Below are positions 10,046-17,545 of a DNA stretch of 36,179 nt, piece by piece (positions within the stretch are counted from its first letter, which is position 1; each line of letters starts with the position of its first letter). The notes under the pieces were generated by a model, which was not told the origin of the DNA, did not search any database, and was given only the letters and a program-made list of their open reading frames with translations. Source of the DNA: Deltaproteobacteria bacterium. Lineage in GTDB: Bacteria; Myxococcota; Myxococcia; Myxococcales; 40CM-4-68-19. The DNA is taken from contig VBKL01000069.1 of assembly GCA_005879805.1 (NCBI GenBank), positions 1 through 36,179 on the forward strand, read 5' to 3'. The position numbers and the translations under genes are program-made.

Positions 10046-11863
10046 ATGGCCCGGCCGGTCGAGTTTCCCAAAGCGCGCCACATCGCGTTGTGTGGTCCTG
10101 GACAGGGCGAGGCGGAAGCGCGCGCGGAGGGGTGCGACGCGATCATCAAGCCTTTTGAACAGTCCGAGCCCGACGCGCCGCATCCTCCCCTTCCCGACCC
10201 TCCCCCGCCGGAAGGCGCCCTGCCCGCCGCCACCGCGGCGCCGGCGCTCCACATGGGCGCGCAAGAAGAAGCGCCGGATGCGACCGGAAGCCCGCCGCCT
10301 CCTCCCGCCTCCACCGACTTCCCCCGACTCGTTTCCGTAGACCTCTCGCAGGCACGGGACGAGCACGAGGCTTGCCGCAAGCCCGACGGCAGCCCCGTGA
10401 CCTTCGTATGCTCCGGCCTGCGGCCTCCGCCCGTCGCGGGCGAAGCCCGCTCCTCCGACGGCTCGATCACCGTGCGCTGTCCCAGCTCGACGGCGGGGCG
10501 AGAGCACGTGGGCCGCGCGGTGGCCTGGGCGACCCACCTCGGCGAAGGGGTGCTGCTCGAGGGACTCGACACCTGGTACCGGGCGGGGCCCGCGGAAGCG
10601 GGCTGGTGCAAGTCGTGCGAGTTCGCGCTCATCGAATCGTTGCGCGAGAACTACGGCGAGCACCTGCTCACCTTCGATGCGCTGGAAGGCCTGCGCAGCC
10701 GGGGGACCTTCGCGGGCGCGCGCGAGGCGCTGCGGCTTTCGGAAGCGGTCGAGGCCGGCAAGCGCGCCGCGCTGCGCGCTCGCGACGAGGCGCGCCGGGG
10801 CCGCGGGGTGGAGATCGCCGTCCTCGGCCGCGTGGGATCGCTCTCCGCCGTCGCGCTCGTCCTCGCCCGGCATCTGGACGGCTTGCTCTTCGAGCTTCCG
10901 ACGCAGGAACCGGAAGCGGCGCTCTTGCCGCTCCTGGTCGCGCGCGCCGCCCTGGGGCAGCGGCCTGCGGTCGCGGTCCTCCCGGCGTCGATCGACCCGG
11001 TCAAGGTGAAGCTCTTCTCTGCGCTCGCCCTCGCTTGCGACGTCGACGTGTTGCTTCCGCCTTCCGCGACCCCGGCGGCGCGGGCCGCGCTCGCCGCGCA
11101 CCGCCGTTACCAGACCATCGTGCGGGAGCGTTTCCGCCCCAGCGAGGCGTTGCTCGACGCCGAAGTCCTCGTCTCCCCCTTTGCCGAGCATTGGTCGCGC
11201 GGCGTGCACCTCAAGACCGCCTCTGCCGCCGCCGCCGCGCTGGCCCGCGCTCATGTGCAGATCGGCGCGCGACTCGTTCTCGGCGAGCCGCGAAGCGGCC
11301 TGCTCGTGCTGGCCGGCTGCGGGCAACTGTCCGCCCGGGACGGGGAGCGGGCGCGGCGCCAGGTCGAATCGGGAGGCGACGCCCTGGTGCTCGGGCGCTG
11401 CGCGACGGTGGACGAGGAAGGGCGGCCGCTGGGCCTGGTGTTTCCCGAAGCGAAGCACGGAATCGAGCGTGTCGGCGAAGGGCGGGTCCTCGGCGTCGCC
11501 CTCGATCAGGACGCTCCGGTCGGACAGGACGCGCAGGTGCTAAAGGCCGCCCGCGAATTGCTAGGCCGCGGACGGGCGCAGCTGACGCTCTCGGGGCGGG
11601 CCCGGCTATTCGCTCGCGCGTATCTCGATCCGGAGCGCAAGCTCGACGTGCACTTTGTCAATCTCGAGGAGAAGCCCGCCCAGGGAGTGCTGCTCGGAGT
11701 GGCGGGGCAGGCGGCGGGGGCGAGCCGGAGCGGGTACTGGTTCGCGCCCGAGCGGGCGTCGGGCAAGGATGGGGAGAGGATCGTGCTCAATCCCAGCGGG
11801 TTTTCGCTGTCGACGGTGTTGCCTTCGATTGCGGGGAGCGCTCTCCTCACGATTCCGCGCTGA
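10046..11863 (+). CDS. Large protein of unknown function with Pro-rich N-terminus
   Basis: No family recognised with confidence. About 605 residues if it starts at ATG 10046; an in-frame ATG at 9962 adds 28 Arg-rich residues. Residues 1-30 look Rossmann-like (ARHIALCGPGQGEAEARAEG), followed by a Pro/Ala-rich linker (about residues 45-90). A central part contains WCKSCEFALIESLRENYGEH, reminiscent of the Cys-rich segment of GH42-type beta-galactosidases, and the C-terminus (LDVHFVNLEEKPAQGVLLG) looks like a glycosidase-associated beta domain. This makes a degenerate glycosidase-like protein possible, by inference only. Residues 121-137 are encoded by a palindromic repeat also found near 23.8 kb. 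No signal peptide or membrane helix is seen. The gene stands alone, divergent from exbB and convergent with larC. Confidence 0.65.
   Translation: MARPVEFPKARHIALCGPGQGEAEARAEGCDAIIKPFEQSEPDAPHPPLPDPPPPEGALPAATAAPALHMGAQEEAPDATGSPPPPPASTDFPRLVSVDLSQARDEHEACRKPDGSPVTFVCSGLRPPPVAGEARSSDGSITVRCPSSTAGREHVGRAVAWATHLGEGVLLEGLDTWYRAGPAEAGWCKSCEFALIESLRENYGEHLLTFDALEGLRSRGTFAGAREALRLSEAVEAGKRAALRARDEARRGRGVEIAVLGRVGSLSAVALVLARHLDGLLFELPTQEPEAALLPLLVARAALGQRPAVAVLPASIDPVKVKLFSALALACDVDVLLPPSATPAARAALAAHRRYQTIVRERFRPSEALLDAEVLVSPFAEHWSRGVHLKTASAAAAALARAHVQIGARLVLGEPRSGLLVLAGCGQLSARDGERARRQVESGGDALVLGRCATVDEEGRPLGLVFPEAKHGIERVGEGRVLGVALDQDAPVGQDAQVLKAARELLGRGRAQLTLSGRARLFARAYLDPERKLDVHFVNLEEKPAQGVLLGVAGQAAGASRSGYWFAPERASGKDGERIVLNPSGFSLSTVLPSIAGSALLTIPR
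10405..10457 (+). repeat. 53-bp palindromic element, single copy inside a coding gene
   Basis: Differs at only two positions (both A/G) from the 53 bases at 23809-23861. It starts CGTATGCTCCGG and ends CCCGCTCCTCCG. Two hairpins are visible: GGCC-TGC-GGCC and GCGGGC-GAA-GCCCGC. Here it is read in frame as VCSGLRPPPVAGEARSS within the large unknown protein, whereas the copies near 23.8 kb are read in a different frame. No target-site duplication was recognised. Confidence 0.85.
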
Positions 11864-11898
11864 GCCGTTAACGAAGCGCTACCGAGATCCGAATCCTC

Positions 11899-12120
11899 GT
11901 TGACGTTGACATTGACGTTGACGTTGACGGCGACGGCGACGTGAACGAAAAACGTTGACCTTGACGTAGTGGGTTGACGTTGACGAAGGTGGGCTTCGTC
12001 AACGCCCACGTCCACGCAAGACGTCAAAGTCAAAGTCTTACGTCCACGTCGCCGTCGCCGTCGCCGACCACGTCAAGGTCAACGATCACGTCAACGTCAA
12101 CGTTATGTCAACGTCAACGT
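11899..12120. repeat. Mirror-image array of GTTGAC / GTCAAC hexamers
   Basis: The left arm opens with eight contiguous in-phase hexamers (11899-11946): GTTGAC twice, ATTGAC, GTTGAC twice, GGCGAC twice, GTGAAC. Four more GTTGAC/CTTGAC units follow up to 11984. The right arm is the inverted counterpart: GTCAAC at 11998-12003, then ten contiguous hexamers at 12042-12101 (GTCCAC, GTCGCC three times, GACCAC, GTCAAG, GTCAAC, GATCAC, GTCAAC twice), and two further GTCAAC units at 12107-12118. The order of unit types is mirrored, including the GGCGAC block, so the whole stretch can fold on itself. It fills the space between two convergent genes. Confidence 0.9.
11979..12003. terminator. Central perfect hairpin of the hexamer array, possible bidirectional terminator
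   Basis: GTTGACGAAG (11979-11988) and CTTCGTCAAC (11994-12003) form a perfect 10-bp stem with loop GTGGG. It lies at the dyad of the larger array between the convergent large unknown gene (ends 11863) and larC (ends 12131). There is no long T-tract, so intrinsic termination is uncertain; a strong RNA stem on both transcripts is certain from the sequence. Confidence 0.4.
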
Positions 12121-12130
12121 AATTTTTGCA

Positions 12131-13330
12131 TTACCGAAGATTTGTAGCCCTGAACGCCGCCATCGCCGCCGCGGCCACTTCGCGAACCGCCACCCCACGC
12201 TCCCCCGCTCGCGCCTTGCAATCCTCGAACTCGGGCGCGACATTCACGATTGCCCCATCCATCCGACCCACCTTCACCCGCACCCTCCCGTACTCCGTCG
12301 TAACCTCCACGCTCTCCCTCGCCAGCGCCGTCCTCTCCGCCCTGGTCGCCCGTATCCCCAGCGTGCTCGTCTCCCGGAAGATCGCCCCCTCCACCGCCCC
12401 CCCCGTCCCGTCCGTAACCAGCGCCCCGAACACGTGCCCGGGCCGCCCCTTCTTCATCGTCACCGGCCCGATCCACGCATCCAGCGCGCCCGCCGCGAGC
12501 GCGGCCTCGAGTGCCGCCGCGACGAACTGCGGGCTCAGATCGTCGAGATTCGCTTCCAGCACCAGCAGCGCCTCCCGCCCGTGCGCCGTCTCCTCGCCGA
12601 TCACGGCGCGGAGCAGGTTGGGTGCGTCGTCCCACCGCCGCGTCCCCGCCCCGTATCCCGCCCGCTGAACCGTCATCGACGGCAGCGACTCGACGGGCTC
12701 GCTCATCGCAGCGAGAAGCGCGGCGCCGGTGGGCGTCGTTCGCTCGCCGGGCCCGCTCGCCCGGAGCGCGCGGCCGCGCAACACTTCGAGCACGGCGGGC
12801 GCGGGAACCGGGATCGGGCCGTGCCGACTGCGCACCGTTCCGCTCCCGGCAGGCGGCGGCAGCGCGACGATGCGCCCGGGATCGAGCGCCGCCACGAGCA
12901 GCGACGCGCCCACCACGTCGGCGATGGAATCGAGCGCGCCCACCTCGTGCAGCTCGACCTCATCCGGCGCGACGCCGTGGATCCTGCCCTCCGCCTCGGC
13001 GAGGCTCTGGAAGGCCGCCTGCGCGAATGCCTTCGCCCGCGGCGGAAGGACCGCTCTGGCGAGCAGCTCGCGGATCCGGCGGTAGGGCCGGTGGTGCGGC
13101 TCGCGCTCGCGGACCGCGTCCGGAACCTCGACGGTCACGTGCAAGGCGGCGATGCCGTTCACCTCGGCCGGAGCCGCCACGATCCGCAACGAGCGCAGGT
13201 CGGGATCCTCCTTCGCCAGCGCCGCGAGCCCGTCGTCGAGCGCGGACCTGGGAGCCCCGAGATGGAGGAGCGCCGCGACCAGCATGTCGCCCGCGACGCC
13301 GCCGATCGGCTCGAGGGCGAGGACGGTCAA
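12131..13330 (-). CDS. larC: Nickel-pincer cofactor nickel insertase LarC
   Basis: Inserts nickel, using CTP, into the dithio-nicotinic acid precursor to form the nickel-pincer nucleotide used by lactate racemase-type enzymes. The 399-residue product has the N-terminal signature LEPIGGVAGDMLVAALLHLG (family usually D-P-F/S-G; here E-P-I-G), the HEVGALDSIADVVGAS segment, PTGAALLAAM, and the C-terminal part with LEANLDDLSPQFVAAALEAA and TMKKGRPGHVFGAL. It is one continuous frame, unlike species in which larC is split by programmed frameshifting. The start is TTG 13330, overlapping the larB stop (TTGA), so a coupled start is inferred. larE and any lactate racemase gene are outside this window. 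Confidence 0.92.
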   Translation of the reverse strand: MTVLALEPIGGVAGDMLVAALLHLGAPRSALDDGLAALAKEDPDLRSLRIVAAPAEVNGIAALHVTVEVPDAVREREPHHRPYRRIRELLARAVLPPRAKAFAQAAFQSLAEAEGRIHGVAPDEVELHEVGALDSIADVVGASLLVAALDPGRIVALPPPAGSGTVRSRHGPIPVPAPAVLEVLRGRALRASGPGERTTPTGAALLAAMSEPVESLPSMTVQRAGYGAGTRRWDDAPNLLRAVIGEETAHGREALLVLEANLDDLSPQFVAAALEAALAAGALDAWIGPVTMKKGRPGHVFGALVTDGTGGAVEGAIFRETSTLGIRATRAERTALARESVEVTTEYGRVRVKVGRMDGAIVNVAPEFEDCKARAGERGVAVREVAAAAMAAFRATNLR

Positions 13331-14106
13331 CGCTCGCCGCTCCGCGCCGTGGCTCGTCCTCGCGCGATGAGCGCCGCCTGGAATCCAGCGGAGAAGCCGT
13401 TGTCGATGTTCACCACCGAGACGTTTGCGGCGCAGGAGTTGAGCATGGCGAAGAGCGCCGCGAGCCCGCCCAGGGACGCTCCGTAGCCGACGCTGGTGGG
13501 AACCGCGATCACCGGGCGCGGAACGAGCCCCGCCACGACGGAAGGCAGGGCGCCTTCCATGCCGGCGCAGACCACGATGGCATCCGCCTCGCGCAGGTCC
13601 TGGGCGCGGCCGAGGAGCCTGTGGATCCCCGACACGCCGACGTCGAAATGACGGGTGGCCGCGGCACCCACGAATCCGACGGTGACGCACGCCTCTTCGG
13701 CGACCGGGATGTCGGTGGTTCCGGCGCAGACCACCGCCACGACGCCCTCCGGTTTCCGCTCCGGCCCCGGTGCCTTGGCGTGGAAGGTGCGCGAGAGGGG
13801 ATCGTAGCGGCCCTCCGGAGCCGCTACCAGCGCCGCCTGTCCTCCCTCGGCGGAGAGGCGCGTGACGAGCACGGCCTGGCCCAGCTCGCGAAGGCGCGAA
13901 ACGAGCTTGCCGATCTGCTCCGGCGTCTTGCGCTCGCCGAACACCACCTCGGGCACACCCTGGCGGATGGCGCGCTCCCCATCGAGCTGGGCGAACTCGG
14001 CCACCCGCTGCACGGGCAGCTGCGAGAGCGTGCGCAACGCTTCTTCGATGCCCAGCTCGCCACGCTGCAGGCGGCCGAGGAAGTCCCGGAGACTGGTGAT
14101 ATCCAC
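13327..14106 (-). CDS. larB: Nickel-pincer cofactor biosynthesis protein LarB
   Basis: Carboxylates the pyridinium ring of nicotinic acid adenine dinucleotide and hydrolyses the phosphoanhydride, the first step of nickel-pincer nucleotide synthesis. The 259-residue product starts at GTG 14106. It has an N-terminal helical part and a C-terminal PurE-like domain with AGTTDIPVAEEACVT, the GVSGIHRLLGR segment, CAGMEGALPSVVAGLVPRPV, and PTSVGYGASLGGLAALFAML followed by NSCAANVSVVNIDNGFSAG, all typical of LarB. It begins 19 bases after the cheC-like stop and overlaps larC, so the two lar genes ride on the chemotaxis transcript. Confidence 0.93.
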   Translation of the reverse strand: MDITSLRDFLGRLQRGELGIEEALRTLSQLPVQRVAEFAQLDGERAIRQGVPEVVFGERKTPEQIGKLVSRLRELGQAVLVTRLSAEGGQAALVAAPEGRYDPLSRTFHAKAPGPERKPEGVVAVVCAGTTDIPVAEEACVTVGFVGAAATRHFDVGVSGIHRLLGRAQDLREADAIVVCAGMEGALPSVVAGLVPRPVIAVPTSVGYGASLGGLAALFAMLNSCAANVSVVNIDNGFSAGFQAALIARGRATARSGER

Positions 14107-14125
14107 GCCGTCCGTCTACCACGGA

Positions 14126-14740
14126 CTAGCGGACGCCGACCCCTGCCAGGAGCCGCCGCAGGGACTCCTCCTCGGGCGCGGCGATGATCCGGCCCGCGAA
14201 GCGGACGCCGGGCAGGCGCAGATCGGTGGCGAGGAGCAGCGACGAGTCGAGGTCCCCGAAGGCCGCCTGGAACGCGTCCTCGAGGGGACCGACGGTCACG
14301 TGCGGGACCGACGGGACCAGCGTCATGCCGGCGCCCGCCCCCACGCCGCCGACGTAGCTGGAAACGATGATGTTCGCGGCTTCCGCGAGCGCGCTCGTGT
14401 AGATCACCGACGCTTTCTCGACAGGCTCGGTCACTGGCCTTCCCAGGAGGAGGCCGCCCATCAAGGTCGCGCCTTCCTTCGTCACGTAGAGGAGCCAGCG
14501 CAAGCGTGCGCCGCCCTCGACGGTGAAATGCACCGCGAAGGCGTTGCCGTCGGGCTGCAGCACCTTGGAGATCCCGCCCTTGGTCGCGACATGGGCGCGG
14601 GGCTGCGCCGCCTCGACGGTAGTGCCGAGCAGACGCCCCAGCGAACGCGCCGCATCGTTCCCGCCGAGCGTGGCGAGCTGGCGAAGCGCCTCCACTTGCT
14701 GCGGCGCGAGCAGGAGCGCGGAGAGCGGACGGTCGTCCAC
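14126..14740 (-). CDS. CheC-like chemotaxis phosphatase
   Basis: Expected to remove the phosphate from CheY-P. The 204-residue product starts at GTG 14740, sharing one base with the cheA stop (TAGTG). CheC proteins carry two similar active sites, each with a Glu-x-x-Asn pair on a helix. Here the second site is intact (LAEAANIIVSSY, Glu120 and Asn123), but the first, in LRQLATLGGNDAARSLGRLL, has Gln21 and Thr24 at those positions and is probably dead. Between them the domain follows the CheC pattern (VHFTVEGGARLRWLLYVT, ATLMGGLLLGRPV). With no CheZ, CheX or FliY nearby, it is the likely phosphatase for the adjacent cheY. Confidence 0.8.
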   Translation of the reverse strand: MDDRPLSALLLAPQQVEALRQLATLGGNDAARSLGRLLGTTVEAAQPRAHVATKGGISKVLQPDGNAFAVHFTVEGGARLRWLLYVTKEGATLMGGLLLGRPVTEPVEKASVIYTSALAEAANIIVSSYVGGVGAGAGMTLVPSVPHVTVGPLEDAFQAAFGDLDSSLLLATDLRLPGVRFAGRIIAAPEEESLRRLLAGVGVR

Positions 14741-16761
14741 TATGCAGCTCCTTTGCTGGCGCGCACCGGCTCGTTGATGCCGGCGAGCTCGGCGATGCCG
14801 CGGGGATCGAGGACGAGAAGCGGCCGTCCGTTTCCGAGGACGGTCACGCCGGCAAGGCCGCGCACGCGGTCGAGCGGCGGGAAGAGCGGCTTCAGGACCG
14901 CCTCTTCCTGGCCGACGAGGCGGTCCACCGAGAGCGCGAACAGTACGCCGTCGAGCTCCATCACCACGAAGGGGCGGGGACCGGGCGGGAGCAGCGAGGG
15001 AAGGCCGAAAAGCTTGGCGAGGGCGTATGCCCGGACCAGCTGTCCGAGGACGACGAGCGACCGCGCCTCGAACCCTTCTCCGCCGCGCGCGTTGAGATCG
15101 TACTCGGTGGTGAGGAGGACGCGGTGGAGCGGGATCCCGTAGAGCTCGCCGCCCACCTGGACGAGGAGCAGGTTCGCCATCGAGACATTGATGGGCAATT
15201 CCACCGAGAAGGTGGCGCCCTTCCCCGCCGTGCTGCGGATGCGGATGGTGCCGCCTAGAGCCTCGACCGCGCGCTGCACGGCATCGAGTCCGACGCCGCG
15301 GCCCGACACGTCGGTCGCGGTCTCACGCGTGGACACGCCGGGCAGGAACGCCAGCTCGAAAACCTCGTTCTCGGAGAGCGCGGCGGCCGCCTCTTCCGAC
15401 ATGGCAGAAGTCGCGACCGCCTTCTTGCGCAGCCTGTCGGCGTCGAGGCCTGCGCCGTCGTCGGCCACGTCCACGACCACCTTGTCGCGCTCGCGGCGCG
15501 CGCTGAGCGTCAGCTTGCCCCGCGCGGGCTTGCCGGCGGCCTCGCGAGTCTTCGGGTCCTCGAGCCCGTGATCGATGGCGTTGCGGACGAGATGGCTCAA
15601 AGGATCGCCCATCGCCTCGATCACGTTGCGATCGAGCTCGACGTCGGCGCCCTGCACGTCGAGGTCGACTTCCTTCCCCAGCCGGTGGGACAGGTCGCGG
15701 ACCGCGCGCGGCAATCGCTCGGTCAGCGCGGAGAAGGGCGTCAGGCGCGCATTCATCACGCGGCCGTGCAGGTCGCGGGCGGTGCGGCGCAGGCGGTCGA
15801 CTTCCGCCTCGAAGGCCCCGCCCACGTTCTCCGGAAGCCTCTTTGCGGCTTCGCGCAGCCGGGCGATGCCGTGCAGCACCTCGGCGGCCTGATCGAGAAG
15901 CTGGTCGAGCGCCAACGCGCGGACCCGGACGGTGGGCTCCGGCCGAAGCTCTTCCGCCTCGATCACCGGCGCCGCCTGCATGACGGCGGCCAACTCGGGG
16001 GCGGGCGCGGCGGGAGGCGGCGGCGAGGAGGTGGTCCGGGCCGATCCGGCGGAGCGGACCTCGACCGACTCGACCTCCGGCAGGCCCGCGAGGGCCTTGC
16101 GAACCTCGTCGAGCGGCTTGTCGCTGGCGAGGGAGGCGGAAATGGCCGCGCCGCCCCGTTGCGACATGAGCTGGGCGGGAAGCGGATCCATCTCGACCAG
16201 CGTCCCGAGGGCCTTGAGCTTGCGCTGGACGATGAGCGCGCGCGCGCCAGGCGCCGCGCACGACTTCATCAGAACGACGGAGATCTCGAGCCGCGGGAGC
16301 GCAGGATCCACCGCCACGGCTGCAGGCTCGAGGGGCTTGTGCGAGGCGTGCGCGGGCGCCGACGGATCGGGCAGCGCTTGCGCGGCCTGCGAGAGTTTCG
16401 CGACCAGCGCCGGCGGGGCGGGACCGGCGGCGCCCGGATCGGCGGAGACGCGGCGCACTTCCGTGAGCAGCGTGTCGCTCGCCTCGAAGAGCAAGTCGAT
16501 CTGGCCGCGCGACGGCTTGGCGGCGAGCGCCTTCATGCGCCCGACGAGGTCCTCGGCCCGGTGCGCGATGTCCACGATCCCGGTGAAGCCGAGCGTCGCC
16601 GCGCTGCCCTTCACCGAATGGACCCGGCGGAAGATCGAATCCCAGAGCGCCGGCTCGGGATCCTCCTTCTCGAGGCGTACGAGGTCGCTTCCGAGCGCCT
16701 CGAGCTGCTCGTTCGCCTCCGCGACGAAGAGCGGCAGATACTTGTGCGACGACGCCTTCAC
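14740..16761 (-). CDS. cheA: Chemotaxis histidine kinase CheA
   Basis: Receptor-controlled histidine kinase of 673 residues; start GTG 16761 overlaps the cheY stop (GTGA). Domains in order: Hpt with phospho-acceptor His48 in RRVHSVKGSAATLGF; a region near residues 165-260 (LEISVVLMKSCAAPGARALI, later LPEVESVEVRS) that resembles a P2-type regulator-binding fold; a Pro-rich linker; dimerisation domain (RVRALALDQLLDQAAEVLHG); ATPase domain with N-box DPLSHLVRNAIDHGLE, DDGAGLD and GRGVGLDAVQ; and a C-terminal CheW-like domain (LLLVQVGGELYGIPLHRVLL). All key residues are present. It sits between cheY and the cheC-like gene in the operon and should phosphorylate CheY. Confidence 0.95.
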   Translation of the reverse strand: MKASSHKYLPLFVAEANEQLEALGSDLVRLEKEDPEPALWDSIFRRVHSVKGSAATLGFTGIVDIAHRAEDLVGRMKALAAKPSRGQIDLLFEASDTLLTEVRRVSADPGAAGPAPPALVAKLSQAAQALPDPSAPAHASHKPLEPAAVAVDPALPRLEISVVLMKSCAAPGARALIVQRKLKALGTLVEMDPLPAQLMSQRGGAAISASLASDKPLDEVRKALAGLPEVESVEVRSAGSARTTSSPPPPAAPAPELAAVMQAAPVIEAEELRPEPTVRVRALALDQLLDQAAEVLHGIARLREAAKRLPENVGGAFEAEVDRLRRTARDLHGRVMNARLTPFSALTERLPRAVRDLSHRLGKEVDLDVQGADVELDRNVIEAMGDPLSHLVRNAIDHGLEDPKTREAAGKPARGKLTLSARRERDKVVVDVADDGAGLDADRLRKKAVATSAMSEEAAAALSENEVFELAFLPGVSTRETATDVSGRGVGLDAVQRAVEALGGTIRIRSTAGKGATFSVELPINVSMANLLLVQVGGELYGIPLHRVLLTTEYDLNARGGEGFEARSLVVLGQLVRAYALAKLFGLPSLLPPGPRPFVVMELDGVLFALSVDRLVGQEEAVLKPLFPPLDRVRGLAGVTVLGNGRPLLVLDPRGIAELAGINEPVRASKGAA

Positions 16762-17123
16762 TCGCCGAGCACCTTCTTCACCACGGCCAGCACGTCCTCG
16801 CCGCGGAACGGCTTGACGATGAAGTCGGTCGCTCCCGCCTCGATCGCCTCCATCACCAGGGATTCCTGGCCGAGGGCGCTGCACATCACCACCACCGCGT
16901 TCGGGTCGAGCTGGACGATCTCGCGGGTCGCGTCGATGCCGCTCTTGTAGGGCATGACGATGTCCATGGTGACGAGATCGGGTTTGAGCTCGCGGAAGAG
17001 GTTCACCGCCTGCACACCGTCGTCGGCCTCGCCCGCCACCTGGAACCCGGCGCCGGCGAAGATGTCGCGCAGCGTGTTCCGCATGAAGAGGGCGTCGTCG
17101 ACGATCAACACTCGCTTGGGCAT
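16758..17123 (-). CDS. cheY: Response regulator CheY
   Basis: A single receiver domain of 121 residues. The acidic pair Asp9/Asp10 (LIVDDALFMR), phospho-acceptor Asp54 (TMDIVMPYKSG), Ser82 at the usual Thr/Ser position (MCSALGQ) and Lys104 (FIVKPF) are all present. No output domain follows, so it works by binding a target such as a flagellar or gliding motor component. ATG 17123 shares a base with the cheW stop (TGATG), and the stop overlaps the cheA GTG. Position next to cheA and a CheC-like phosphatase makes it the output of this pathway. Confidence 0.95.
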   Translation of the reverse strand: MPKRVLIVDDALFMRNTLRDIFAGAGFQVAGEADDGVQAVNLFRELKPDLVTMDIVMPYKSGIDATREIVQLDPNAVVVMCSALGQESLVMEAIEAGATDFIVKPFRGEDVLAVVKKVLGE

Positions 17124-17545
17124 CAAGCCTCCAGAATCTGGTCGATCGCGCGCGACAGCAGATCCGCGTCGATGACCTTGAGCGGTCCGGCAGGGGAAGC
17201 GACAGTGGATCGCGCCGCCCCGCTCGGGGCGGGAAGCGGCGTGGTCTCGTCGGCGAGCGTCTCGATGCCGAACACCTCGGAGACGTAGAGGCCGAGATCG
17301 CCCTTGGCGCGCTGGAGCATGATCACTTTTCCTTCGGGCCGCGCGGGGCGCGCCTTGAGACCGACCAGCGGACCGAGATCGAGGACGCAAGCGACCCGCC
17401 CTTGCTGGTTCATCACTCCCAGGATGACGGGTGGAACGCGCGGTACGCGGGCGATCGCGCTCACCTCGGTGACGCGGCGCACGAGTGGCAGGGGCAGCGC
17501 GTAGCGCTCTCCTTGGTGAAGGCAGATCACCGCTCGCACGGTCAC
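17123..17545 (-). CDS. cheW: Chemotaxis coupling protein CheW
   Basis: Links receptor signalling domains to CheA. The 140-residue product starts at GTG 17545, overlapping the receptor gene stop (GTGA). It carries the CheW pattern [20 protein letters not shown], then [20 protein letters not shown], then [17 protein letters not shown], and [20 protein letters not shown]. The C-terminus continues about 25 residues beyond the core (residues after VFGIETL) with a Pro/Ala-rich loop and a helix ([14 protein letters not shown]). It lies between receptor and cheY, in the usual order for a compact chemotaxis operon. Confidence 0.92.
   Translation of the reverse strand: MTVRAVICLHQGERYALPLPLVRRVTEVSAIARVPRVPPVILGVMNQQGRVACVLDLGPLVGLKARPARPEGKVIMLQRAKGDLGLYVSEVFGIETLADETTPLPAPSGAARSTVASPAGPLKVIDADLLSRAIDQILEA

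Noticed and set aside
11899-12120. CRISPR array or origin of replication
   Set aside because: Units are 6 bp and contiguous with no spacers, no cas genes or replication genes are near, and the two arms are inverted relative to each other.
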